This document shows, piece by piece, positions 39,811-47,402 of a DNA stretch of 64,000 nucleotides (its first letter is position 1; the number at the start of each line of letters is the position of its first letter). Location of the stretch: the NCBI GenBank assembly GCA_009781755.1, contig WQVD01000008.1:19901-83900 (forward strand), read 5' to 3'. A model generated the notes under the pieces. That model was not told where the DNA came from. It worked only from the letters and a program-made list of their open reading frames with translations, and did no database searches. A program made the position numbers and the translations under genes. Origin of the DNA: Defluviitaleaceae bacterium (lineage in GTDB: Bacteria; Bacillota; Clostridia; Lachnospirales; WQUN01).

Positions 39811-39840
39811 TACTTAGATTTTGCATTGTTAATCGGCGGC

Positions 39841-39936
39841 ATCGGCGACGCCAGAGCGGGGTCGAGGGGATGCGTTCCCTCGCGGGTTTGGGCCGCGCCC
39901 AAGGTTTTGATCTTTTGATCTTAATCTTTTGATATT
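39841..39936 (-). repeat. GC-rich dispersed repeat, copy 4
   Basis: Read on the minus strand: AACCTTGGGCGCGGCCC, CCCGCGAGGGAACGC and CCTCGACCCCGCTCTGGCG. It lies 12 bp after the stop of the minus-strand RNHCP gene, again in a 3' position. Confidence 0.85.
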
Positions 39937-39947
39937 AACCCCCCGCC

Positions 39948-40334
39948 CTACACCAACCCTGCCAACGGAAACGGCGGGTTGCCCAGCGGCTTGACTGCCA
40001 GCGACATCAATTTTAACGGGCTGTCATCTGCGGCGATGCGGTTGGATGATATGTGGCCGCAAATGGTGCAGCGATGAAGCACCGCCCATTCGCCGTTTTT
40101 GCGTACCCACACACCGATGGCCTCCATGGCACCGCCGCAGTCGGCCTTGCGGTCGCCGGGGGTGATGTCTAAGTGTTGGCTTGACAGGCAGTGGGGGCAA
40201 TGGTTGCGGTGGTGGGTGCCTGCGTTGTCGGGCAGTACGTCGTGTTTACAGACTTTACACTTGAAACCTTCGTTGCATGGATGGTGCTTGTAATAATTTT
40301 TTACAAATTGTTTGCGTTTGTTTTCGCGGTTCAG
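39948..40334 (-). CDS. RNHCP domain protein with apparent CTG start
   Basis: 128 residues. Translation of the minus strand gives HHRNHCPHCLSSQHLDITPGDR, the hallmark of the RNHCP family, with two CxxC pairs upstream and downstream (CKVCKH, CTICGH), so a zinc-ribbon-like fold. There is no ATG, GTG or TTG in the first 85 codons. A CTG at 40334 lies 7 bp after a perfect AGGAGG and gives the N-terminus LNRENKRKQFVKNYYKHH. Because of this start the gene is easily missed. The family's function is not established. It faces deoC and shares a terminator with it. Confidence 0.85.
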   Translation of the reverse strand: MNRENKRKQFVKNYYKHHPCNEGFKCKVCKHDVLPDNAGTHHRNHCPHCLSSQHLDITPGDRKADCGGAMEAIGVWVRKNGEWAVLHRCTICGHISSNRIAADDSPLKLMSLAVKPLGNPPFPLAGLV

Positions 40335-40847
40335 AAAAATTCCTCCTAGAATGTTTGTGTAAACGATTCGGGAGGTTATGCAGTTTTAGTTTGTGCAAAC
40401 CTCCCGGTTCGCTACACTTGCTGCGTAATTAGTGTTAAACATGTAACACGCTCCTTTCTAGGAGAAGTTAGAATAAAAAACGCGGATATTGTACCGCGCT
40501 TGCGAGTGGATAGATAGATTATAATCATGATTTATTATTACCAATATATGGGTGGCAAAATGCTTAGCCTTTTTCTTAGAACTTGGCAGGCGCTCCGCGT
40601 TATACTGCCGCCAAGTCATCGGCGTATCCTAGACATCCGCACATGTAACACGGCTCTCATGACAAACGTATGCAAACGTCCCTGCGTGCATCCCGTACAA
40701 CACATGCTTAAGGATCGAATCGTTACCACCGGACTTACGACTCAACAAAAAGATCGGCCGATCAAGAGTCAACGACAGGTTTATATAGTAATGGGGCCCC
40801 CCCACCGTAACGTCACAGATACAATAAAATAGAAAGGAGGTGAAGAA
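40335..40847. other. 513-bp gap between divergent small genes
   Basis: It holds the RNHCP leader hairpin, a weak minus-strand terminator-like stem (CGCGG 40481-40485 / CCGCG 40494-40498 next to six A), an ATTATAAT box near 40518 usable on either strand, and a perfect 12-bp palindrome GATCGGCCGATC (40752-40763) inside GACTC/GAGTC. An open frame at 40527-40832 has no recognisable family and odd composition, so I do not call it. Confidence 0.5.
40364..40410 (-). promoter_or_regulatory. Hairpin in the leader of the RNHCP gene
   Basis: GGGAGGTT (40370-40377) and AACCTCCC (40398-40405) form an 8-bp stem, extended by CGA/TCG. On the minus strand the CCTCC arm could instead pair with the gene's AGGAGG site, a possible translation switch. 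Confidence 0.4.
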
Positions 40848-41161
40848 ATGACAACACTTAACCGTATCTCCGCCAGCATGCGCGTCATGAATGATGACAA
40901 GAAGCGTATTTGCTCCGTCCTTGGCATGGCGCACGATGTAGAAGCCGCCACCGTGGGCAACTTTGTCGATGCCATCGAAACCCTGTACAACAACGGCGCG
41001 TGCACCGCACGTTGCGCATCAGTAACCCCAATCCCAACCTGCCGACACAAGACATCGCCGCTGCGGTGGACAAGCTGCTGGCCAACAACGTGTATGAACC
41101 ATCACGCGGCATGCTGGATAGCTTGAACCGTATGGAAATGACTACATACAGACATCTGTAA
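40848..41161 (+). pseudogene. Frameshifted small gene, DUF1659-like then DUF2922-like
   Basis: A near-perfect ribosome binding site (AGAAAGGAGGTGA) precedes an ATG. Frame 1 reads MTTLNRISASMRVMNDDKKR to about VDAIETLYNNGACTAR, DUF1659-like in shape. From about 41011 the sensible reading moves to another frame: LRISNPNPNLPTQDIAAA, then VDKLLANNVY and GMLDSLNRMEMTT, which resembles DUF2922. In Bacillota these two families are usually adjacent small genes. This looks like either one base lost or a deletion that fused two neighbours. Neither half is complete. Alternative: two overlapping tiny genes. Confidence 0.5.
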
Positions 41162-41181
41162 TATTGTAAGGCTAGACACAA

Positions 41182-41221
41182 AACACCCCGCCAATGGACG
41201 AAAATCTACGGGCGGGGTGTT
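41182..41221 (+). terminator. Rho-independent terminator
   Basis: AACACCCCGCC pairs with GGCGGGGTGTT over an 18-base loop, extended by ACACAA/TTGTGT and a T-run. It can serve the frameshifted gene and, reversed, mgtE. Confidence 0.9.
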
Positions 41222-41299
41222 TTTGTGTTTAACAATCGTTTTCGACATCAGTAATTATTTTTCTGCGCGTCAATGTCTTGGAAATGGTAGCGCGTTAAA

Positions 41300-42658
41300 T
41301 TACAACATGTGCCCCAACAATAATGATACGCACACAAAATAAATAATCAACGCTACCAAGTCTTTTAATGTGGTGATAATCGGGGCAGAACCTGCAGCTT
41401 GGTCGGCATTGAGTTTGATTAGTATATAAGGCACCAAGAAGCCCAACAAGGCGGCAATGGTCATCGTAAACACCATGGCAATACCAACGGCCAAGCCTAA
41501 CATGGGCATATTCAACCACACCGTGGCAACCGTACCGGCCAGCACACCAACAAGCACACCGATGCTTAACCCAATGCCTATTTCCTTAAGAAAATGTCGG
41601 AAGAAGTTTTTTAATTGGATGTGCCCCAATACCACGCCGCGGGTGAATACCGTGGAGGATTGGGTGCCGATGTTGCCGCCCATGCCCATGATGACGGGAA
41701 TGAATACCGCCACGCCGATGACGGCTTCCAATGTTTCTTCAAAGCCGTCGATAACCAACCCGGACAGCATACCCAATGCCAAGGTTGCCAACAAATAAGG
41801 TAGGCGCACTTTCCATATCTTCCACAAGTTACCGTGGATGAGGACTTCGCTGCGGCCGGATTCGTTGTCGGTGACATCGGCTAGGCCCGCTTGGTCGTAG
41901 ATGTCTTCCGTAGCTTCTTCTACTAAGATATCGATGGCATCGTCGATGGTGACGATGCCCACCAGTCGTGCTTCCATATCCACGACGGGGATGGCCAATA
42001 AGTCCAGTTCTTGCAAGGTTTTGGCTACTTCTTCTTGGTCGGTATCGGTGGTTACATAAATGGTATGCTTGGTCATTACCTCTTCAATGGTGGCGTTGGG
42101 ATCGGCCAAGAAAAGTTCCTTCAACGTTAATACGCCTTCAAGCTTTTTGGCGGTGTCGGTGACGAATAGGGTGTATATGGTTTCTTTGCCCTCGGCTTGT
42201 TTGCGCACTTTTTCTGAGGCTTGGGTAACGGTCATATTTTTTGTCAATGAAATGAATTCGGTGGTCATGATGCGACCGGCAGTTTCGGCTTTGTAGCCCA
42301 TCAGTACGTTGGTCATTGCCCGTTCTTCCGGGGAAAGGGCGGCAATGAGTTTCTTCGCCACACCTGCGGGTAGCTCGTCCAGCAGGCGGACGCGGTCGTC
42401 CGGTGCCAATTCGTTCACCAATTCGATGGCGCGTTCGTCGGTGAAGGAACGCAATAAATTGTGTTGCAAGTCGGTATCCAATTCTTCGAAAATAAGCAAG
42501 GCTTGGTTCTTGGTTAGCAAGCGGAAGACGATGACTTGTTCTTCCGCGGTCAAGTCGTTAAATGCGAACAGGATTTCCATTTCCTCTGCGGCGGAGAGGA
42601 TGGATTTGATGCTTCCCATATCCTTGTTTTGGATATGTTGTTGGATTAAGTCTATCAT
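41300..42658 (-). CDS. mgtE: Magnesium transporter MgtE
   Basis: 452 residues. The MgtE_N superhelical domain spans ~20-125. Two CBS domains span ~135-255 (GRIMTTEFISL, HTIYVTTDTDQEEVAKTL). A connecting helix and five membrane helices follow, with MGGNIGTQSSTVFTRG, the conserved pore motif. It is an Mg2+-gated channel: the cytoplasmic domains close it at high Mg2+. The gene lies downstream of an M-box riboswitch with its terminator, so it is made when Mg2+ is low. GGAGG lies 10 bp before the ATG. Confidence 0.97.
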   Translation of the reverse strand: MIDLIQQHIQNKDMGSIKSILSAAEEMEILFAFNDLTAEEQVIVFRLLTKNQALLIFEELDTDLQHNLLRSFTDERAIELVNELAPDDRVRLLDELPAGVAKKLIAALSPEERAMTNVLMGYKAETAGRIMTTEFISLTKNMTVTQASEKVRKQAEGKETIYTLFVTDTAKKLEGVLTLKELFLADPNATIEEVMTKHTIYVTTDTDQEEVAKTLQELDLLAIPVVDMEARLVGIVTIDDAIDILVEEATEDIYDQAGLADVTDNESGRSEVLIHGNLWKIWKVRLPYLLATLALGMLSGLVIDGFEETLEAVIGVAVFIPVIMGMGGNIGTQSSTVFTRGVVLGHIQLKNFFRHFLKEIGIGLSIGVLVGVLAGTVATVWLNMPMLGLAVGIAMVFTMTIAALLGFLVPYILIKLNADQAAGSAPIITTLKDLVALIIYFVCVSLLLGHML

Positions 42659-42782
42659 GGCATTGCACCTCCGATTGGGTATAGTATGTGCGTATACTTC
42701 GGTATCTACTACCGTCCGGGTCCATCCTGTCTCCCCCCTTTTTTATCCGTTTAATATAGTTTTGCCTTGTTTGGCGCGTAAT

Positions 42783-42806
42783 AAAAAACGACCGCGAAGG
42801 GTCGTT
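42783..42806 (-). terminator. M-box-controlled terminator upstream of mgtE
   Basis: On the minus strand AACGACC pairs with GGTCGTT around a 6-base loop and is followed by T6 (A-run 42783-42788). It lies between the riboswitch and mgtE. Confidence 0.88.
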
Positions 42807-42878
42807 GTCGATTCATGCCGCAAGCTTATTTACGCAACACGCAAAATAAAGCGGTGCTTAAACACAGGCACATTCAAA

Positions 42879-43044
42879 CTAACCCCTCGTATGAGTTTTA
42901 GCACTGGAAGACGTAGGATATAAAATATCCAGCTACATTAAGCAAGCCTTAATCCGACTATGCCTGTTATACCCCGTGGCATCTCTCGATATTGGGGGGC
43001 AGCAGCCTGTGTTCTTCCAGGAGCCTCACCTAACAAGTTATATA
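42879..43044 (-). ncRNA. M-box (ykoK) magnesium riboswitch
   Basis: The minus strand shows the conserved M-box blocks in order: GTTAGGTGAGGCTCCTGG, ACACAGGCTGCTGCC, ATCGAGAGATGCCACGGGG, TAACAGGCATAG, TAATGTAGCTGG and CCAGTGCTAAAACTC. Mg2+ binding is known to favour the downstream terminator, so low Mg2+ allows mgtE expression. The 3' boundary is set at GGGTTAG, which can pair with the 5' TAACTT. Confidence 0.95.
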
Positions 43045-43049
43045 TCCGC

Positions 43050-43078
43050 AATATAACGCAGGATTAGGGGTGTGTCAA
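43050..43078 (-). promoter_or_regulatory. Promoter of the M-box/mgtE transcript
   Basis: On the minus strand TTGACA (43078-43073), a 17-bp spacer, TATATT (43055-43050); transcription would start near 43044, just before the riboswitch core. Confidence 0.8.
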
Positions 43079-43135
43079 CGTTTCGTGTTATATTTATGTC
43101 ATCAGATACATTTTGAGAAATGAGGCATTACATAC

Positions 43136-44074
43136 ATGGAATTGTGGTTATTATATGCTGCCGGAGCGGCAGTGTTCGCCGCGTTAACGACCGTGTTGGC
43201 GAAGATCGGCATCAAAGATGTAGATTCGCACTTGGCCACGGCCATCCGCACAGTGGTGGTGTTGGCCTTTGCTTGGTTGATGGTGTTTGTCACCGGTGCA
43301 CACGGCGGTATTTTTTACATACAAGGATGGACATGGGTTTTCTTAATTCTGTCCGGGTTGGCGACGGGTGGGTCGTGGTTGTGCTTCTTCCGCGCGCTCA
43401 AGCTGGGCAGCATAAACAAAGTCGTGCCCATCGACAAAAGCAGTACCATGCTAACCATGCTATTGGCATTCATCATCCTGGGCGAAGCAATGCGCGTCGT
43501 AACAGTAGGGGGCATGATACTGATGGGCATGGGTACGTGGCTGATGCTGGAGCTGGGGAAGGGCGATGAGAAAAACAAAGATGAAGCGAACTCGCCTGCG
43601 GCATCCCAACCCGCGCCTCGATTGAGCAAGTTCAATCTTTTCAAGCCGCGCAAATTCGGTTGGTTATTTTTCGCCATTGCGGCAGCGGTGTTGGCCAGTA
43701 TGGTTGCCATCATCGGCAAAGTGGGCGTGGCCGATATGGATGCCAGTCTGTGGACAGCCGCCCGTACCGTCATCGTCGTACCCCTTAGCTGGTTGATGGT
43801 AGCCAAAGTAGGTAGCCACAAAACCATCAAACAAGTAACACGCAAAAGTTGGACGTTCTTGATCTTATCCGGCGTGGCAACGGGCGTTAGCTGGCTGTTC
43901 TTCTACCATGCCTTGCAACACGGCGATGCCAGCCGCGTAGTGCCCATTGACCGATTGAGCGTCTTGTTAACGATGCTTTTCGCGCGGTTGGTCTTGGGCG
44001 AGCGGTTCTCGCGCAGGAGTGTGGCGGGGTTGGTGTTGCTGACAGTAGGAACGTTGCTGCCGGTGGTTATGTAA
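43136..44074 (+). CDS. EamA-family (DMT) transporter
   Basis: 312 residues; ten predicted membrane helices in two EamA repeats (residues ~3-138 and ~175-310). The repeats are clearly related: TAIRTVVVLAFAWLMV and TAARTVIVVPLSWLMV; TFLILSGVATGVSWLFFYHAL and VFLILSGLATGGSWLCFFRAL. A charged cytoplasmic linker lies between them. These carriers export amino acids, metabolites or drugs; the substrate cannot be told. The start has only a weak GAAATGAGG site. A strong terminator follows. Confidence 0.92.
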   Translation: MELWLLYAAGAAVFAALTTVLAKIGIKDVDSHLATAIRTVVVLAFAWLMVFVTGAHGGIFYIQGWTWVFLILSGLATGGSWLCFFRALKLGSINKVVPIDKSSTMLTMLLAFIILGEAMRVVTVGGMILMGMGTWLMLELGKGDEKNKDEANSPAASQPAPRLSKFNLFKPRKFGWLFFAIAAAVLASMVAIIGKVGVADMDASLWTAARTVIVVPLSWLMVAKVGSHKTIKQVTRKSWTFLILSGVATGVSWLFFYHALQHGDASRVVPIDRLSVLLTMLFARLVLGERFSRRSVAGLVLLTVGTLLPVVM

Positions 44075-44082
44075 AAAGGGTC

Positions 44083-44117
44083 AAATGCCGGATAATTCGC
44101 AAAATTATCCGGCATTT
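44083..44117 (+). terminator. Rho-independent terminator after EamA gene
   Basis: A 15-bp perfect stem (AAATGCCGGATAATT / AATTATCCGGCATTT) with a 5-base loop and a T-run. Confidence 0.95.
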
Positions 44118-44158
44118 TTTATTTGCTCAAAAAAATTTTAAAATTTCTTTTAAAATGC

Positions 44159-44187
44159 TTGACACTACCTATTAAGCAGAATATAAT
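44159..44187 (+). promoter_or_regulatory. Promoter of the drug-exporter operon
   Basis: Consensus TTGACA (44159-44164), a 17-bp spacer and consensus TATAAT (44182-44187). Such a perfect promoter implies that a repressor controls it. Confidence 0.92.
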
Positions 44188-44193
44188 CCAATC

Positions 44194-44208
44194 ATACCTA
44201 ACAGGTAT
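44194..44208 (+). promoter_or_regulatory. Candidate operator for the PadR-type regulator
   Basis: ATACCT-AAC-AGGTAT is a perfect inverted repeat placed over the predicted transcription start, 7 bp after the -10 box. A related half site, CTACCTATT, lies inside the spacer. The padR-like gene downstream in the operon is the likely binder. Confidence 0.6.
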
Positions 44209-44233
44209 AAATCATTTATTGCTGGAGGATATT

Positions 44234-45178
44234 ATGCAATCAATCATTACCGTAACAGACTTACGCAAGTCGTTTAAGTCGCACCAAGTGCTAAAAGGGG
44301 CTAGTTTTAAGGTTAAACGTGGTGGCATATTCGCACTACTAGGCTCAAACGGCGCAGGCAAAACCACAATCATTAACATTTTAACTACATTATTAAGTGC
44401 CGACAGCGGCAAGGCCGAAATTAACGGCTTCGACTGTTTTAGCCAACAACGCCAAGTAAAACGGGCGATCAGTCTAACAGGGCAGTACGCCACTGTGGAC
44501 GGGTTGCTAAGCGGGCGCGAAAACCTGCTGCTAGTAGGCAAACTAAGACATATCAAAAACCCATCCGCCAAAGCCGATGAACTTTTACAAAAATTCAATC
44601 TAACCGAAGCCGGTAAAAAACCAGCGGGTACATATTCAGGTGGTATGAAGCGGCGGCTAGACATTGCCATGAGCCTAATAGGCGACCCGCAAGTCATATT
44701 TTTAGACGAACCCACCACAGGCCTTGACCCACAAAACCGCTTGGCCATGTGGGAAATGGTAAAAGAAATGGCTGCCACCGGCACAACGATCTTCTTAACA
44801 ACGCAGTATCTAGAGGAAGCAGAAGCCTTGGCAAATTACATCGCAGTACTACACGAGGGCATAATTGCCGCCGAAGGCACACCTGCTGAATTAAAGAGTA
44901 TGCTACCGGGCGGCATGATAAAACTCACCCTATTAAAAAATGGTGAAACCATTACCAAAGCCGAAACGGTTTTATCTAAGTACCGCGTAGCACATAAAAC
45001 CGACAGCTCCCTATCAGTGCTAACCGAAGGTACAGTAGAAGAACTCACCGATATCTTAACGCGGATAAAAGCTGCCGAAATTCCCGTCATCAATGTAGAG
45101 CAAGAAACCCCATCACTAGAAGATGTATTCTTTGCCGTAATCGGGCACAACAAAACGGAGGTAATCAATAATGACTAA
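44234..45178 (+). CDS. ABC transporter ATPase, daunorubicin-resistance (DrrA) type
   Basis: 314 residues; ATG at 44234 with GGAGG 5 bp upstream. Walker A is GSNGAGKTTIIN, the signature is YSGGMKRRLDIAMSLIG, Walker B is VIFLDEPTTGLDP and the H-loop is FLTTQYLEEAEALA. The C-terminal ~80 residues are the DrrA-type regulatory domain, ending LEDVFFAV. It forms an exporter with the membrane protein that overlaps its end by 8 bp. The codons here are rich in CTA and AAA compared with neighbours, hinting at transfer. Confidence 0.93.
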   Translation: MQSIITVTDLRKSFKSHQVLKGASFKVKRGGIFALLGSNGAGKTTIINILTTLLSADSGKAEINGFDCFSQQRQVKRAISLTGQYATVDGLLSGRENLLLVGKLRHIKNPSAKADELLQKFNLTEAGKKPAGTYSGGMKRRLDIAMSLIGDPQVIFLDEPTTGLDPQNRLAMWEMVKEMAATGTTIFLTTQYLEEAEALANYIAVLHEGIIAAEGTPAELKSMLPGGMIKLTLLKNGETITKAETVLSKYRVAHKTDSSLSVLTEGTVEELTDILTRIKAAEIPVINVEQETPSLEDVFFAVIGHNKTEVINND

Positions 45179-45935
45179 CTTAATTGATGATACAAAGACA
45201 ATGTTCTGGCGCAGTGCGCTCACCACTTTGCGCAACCCAACCACCGTAATCATGAGCCTTGTCGTACCCGCTATATTGATGCTTGTATTTGTAAATGTAT
45301 TTGGTGGTTCTATGGATGTAGGCGGTATGAACTTTGCCAATTTCATCGTGCCGGGTATATTGGTTAATGTATTAATACAAAGCTCCATTTCCACAGGCAT
45401 TGGTGTTAACCAAGACATGAACACAGGCGTTATTAACCGCTTTCGCAGTATGGATATCGCTTCATCGGCATTTTTGACCGGACATGTTCTGGTGGCTTTT
45501 CTTAAAGCAATTCTAACAACATCTGTTGCGCTAGGTGTAGCGTATATTGCGGGCTTTCGCCCCGTTGCCAGCCTAACCCAGTGGCTGTTGATTGCGGCAT
45601 TAATAGCGCTGTTTATCTTGGCGGTTACTTGGTTGGCTGTAATGATGGGCGTAACCATGGCCAGCCCAGAAGACGTTAGCGGAATATTAACCATGGCATC
45701 ATTAATGGCATTTTTGTCCCCAGGAATGGCACCCACAGAAAACATGCCCCGCTTCTTGCGCATCTTTGCAGAAAACCAACCCATGGGCCCGTTTGTTAAC
45801 AGTATCCGCGCCCTCACAAATGGTTACAGCACCCAAGGCAATGACCTGCTTCTAACCCTTATATGGTGGGGCGGCATCTTGGTAGTCACTTTTGCAATGT
45901 CTGTAGCTGTATACCGTAAAAAACTTACCGCATAA
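45171..45935 (+). CDS. ABC-2 type permease (DrrB-like)
   Basis: 254 residues with six predicted membrane helices. Conserved ABC-2 features: MFWRSALTTLRNPTTVIMSL at the N-terminus, FIVPGILVNVLIQSSIS, and MAFLSPGMAPTENMPRFLR before the last helix. It overlaps the ATPase gene by 8 bp. The pair likely exports a hydrophobic drug or a lipid-like compound across the membrane. Confidence 0.92.
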   Translation: MTNLIDDTKTMFWRSALTTLRNPTTVIMSLVVPAILMLVFVNVFGGSMDVGGMNFANFIVPGILVNVLIQSSISTGIGVNQDMNTGVINRFRSMDIASSAFLTGHVLVAFLKAILTTSVALGVAYIAGFRPVASLTQWLLIAALIALFILAVTWLAVMMGVTMASPEDVSGILTMASLMAFLSPGMAPTENMPRFLRIFAENQPMGPFVNSIRALTNGYSTQGNDLLLTLIWWGGILVVTFAMSVAVYRKKLTA

Positions 45936-45981
45936 AGGTGTGCCCGCATACGGGAGTACACGCCCTCAATAAGGAGCGATT

Positions 45982-46626
45982 ATGGAAGATTTTATCCTAG
46001 GCTTATTAATGATCCACAAGTTAACTGCCTACGAAATCCACAAAACTATTAAAGAAAACTATAATGATGTATGCAGCCACAGCATAGGCAACGTACAGCG
46101 CGCACTTAAAATCCTGCACAAAAAAGGCTTCGTTATTATGAACGAAGTCTTAAACGGCAAAGTAGTTAAAAAAGTTTACGAAATCACTAGTGCCGGGCGC
46201 AAGCAGTTTTTGCAATGGCTCAATTCCCCTATGCTATTAAACAAAGCAAACAACATCGAACTTGGCAAGTTATTGCTTATGGGCTTTTTGCCGCCGGACA
46301 AACGCATCGAACGGCTTAACGATCTTATCGAAAGCTTGCAAGCAGACCTCGCATATCTAACTGCGATTGAAGAAACCGTAAAAGCGCAGCTAGAAAACTT
46401 CGACGGCTCTATGGATGAAATGCAATCACACCACATCGCACAACACCCTGCTTACATGGATGAATTAATAGAGAGTGTTGAAGTCAAGGATCTTGAAATC
46501 CTGCTTGCAGACATTTCTAAATTTTCGCTAACAGTTCTGCGGCATGGCTTGGATGAAGCCAAGTTTAATCACAAGTGGTTTTCACAACTACGTGATGATA
46601 TGATTGCGGAAAACAAAAAAGAATAA
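45982..46626 (+). CDS. PadR-family transcriptional regulator
   Basis: 214 residues with AAGGAG upstream. The N-terminal winged helix (MEDFILGLLMIHKLTAYEIHKTI, VQRALKILHKKGFV, VYEITSAGRKQFLQWL) is the PadR signature. The ~120-residue C-terminal helical domain is the longer PadR-subfamily dimerisation region. It sits directly after the exporter genes, the usual place for a ligand-responsive repressor of the same operon; the ATACCT/AGGTAT operator fits this. An adjacent small hairpin (CCCGcataCGGG) lies just before the gene. Confidence 0.93.
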   Translation: MEDFILGLLMIHKLTAYEIHKTIKENYNDVCSHSIGNVQRALKILHKKGFVIMNEVLNGKVVKKVYEITSAGRKQFLQWLNSPMLLNKANNIELGKLLLMGFLPPDKRIERLNDLIESLQADLAYLTAIEETVKAQLENFDGSMDEMQSHHIAQHPAYMDELIESVEVKDLEILLADISKFSLTVLRHGLDEAKFNHKWFSQLRDDMIAENKKE

Positions 46627-46645
46627 ATAAGAGCGGATGGTTGTT

Positions 46646-46813
46646 ATGGAAAACAACAAAAATCCCCGTCACCGTGAAATGACCGAAGAGCGCAAAGCCA
46701 AACGCAAGCGCATCATGGCTTATGCGATAGCCGGCGCGGGTGCAACATGTAACCAACTACGACGCGGATTGGGATGCGGAAACATTAAACATCCTGCGCG
46801 ACCAATGGAATAA
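46646..46813 (+). pseudogene. Truncated N-terminal fragment of unknown protein
   Basis: 55 codons. It opens with a plausible gene start (GAGCGGATGG upstream; MENNKNPRHREMTEERKAKRKRIMAYAIAGAG), a charged tail running into the beginning of a hydrophobic helix. From about 46740 the reading becomes meaningless where the radical-SAM-like fragment begins in another frame. This looks like a deletion joint. It could also be a small leader-type peptide, but the composition gives no support. Confidence 0.45.
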
Positions 46814-47237
46814 AATCACCGCCGACTACATCCAATGGCGCAACGCAGGAGACGACTTTGTGCTTGCAAGATTGGATGCCATGATGCGCCTGTACGCGCG
46901 GCGTTTTATACTGGACGACATGCCCGCGTTCCGGCCTCTGATGGGTATATCGGTAACAGGCGATATCTACCCATACCCCGGCGCAGTAGGCAACGAAGTG
47001 CTGCGCGTAGGCGATGTATTCAACGGCTTCGACCCCGCCATGATGCAACACCTAACCACCCTGCCCAAAGTACCCGAATGCGAAGGATGCGACATTTTTG
47101 ACATCTGCCCCTCAGCCAAAGGTAACGTCCTGCTGGACAATCTACAACCCCATTCGCACCCCGTATCCTGCGAAAGTTACAAAGTAATGATAGACTGCGC
47201 AGAAGATGTATTGGATGCCATGATTTCACACGAATAA
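46740..47237 (+). pseudogene. C-terminal SPASM-like remnant of a radical-SAM maturase
   Basis: 165 codons from a GTG without a ribosome binding site. The C-terminal half reads ISVTGDIYPYPGAVGNE, then GDVFNGF, then PECEGCDIFDICPSAKGN: the layout of a SPASM/twitch iron-sulfur domain (C-x2-C-x5-C), with the first expected Cys (IYPC) replaced by Tyr. The radical-SAM CxxxCxxC core is missing, so the front ~200-plus residues have been lost. A terminator follows. A genuine short cysteine protein is less likely. Confidence 0.6.
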
Positions 47238-47260
47238 AGCATAAGTTAAATTCCAAATAA

Positions 47261-47290
47261 AAACCGCGCCGATTTTATGGCGCGGTTTTT
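47261..47290 (+). terminator. Rho-independent terminator
   Basis: AAACCGCGCC (47261-47270) / GGCGCGGTTT (47279-47288), 8-base loop, T-run to 47290. Confidence 0.93.
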
Positions 47291-47310
47291 ATTTTTAAGC
47301 AACATTCTAT

Positions 47311-47402
47311 TATTCGGCGGTATCAGCGAAGCACAGCGCGGGGTCGAGGGGGAACGCTTCTCCCTCGCGGGTCCGGGCAGCGCCCGGGGTCTTGATCTTT
47401 AC
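47311..47402 (-). repeat. GC-rich dispersed repeat, copy 5
   Basis: On the minus strand it begins at the clpC stop codon: AAGATCAAGACCCCGGGCGC, CCCGCGAGGGAGAAGC, CCTCGACCCCGCGCTGTGC. It again lies immediately 3' of a gene. Confidence 0.85.

Noticed and set aside
40527..40832. Open frame of 101 codons upstream of the frameshifted gene
   Set aside because: No ribosome binding site, no recognisable family, unusual composition, and it overlaps palindromic control-like sequence.
47284..47398. Possible small gene between the maturase remnant and clpC
   Set aside because: The stretch is a terminator followed by dispersed repeat copy 5; open frames there are repeat-derived.
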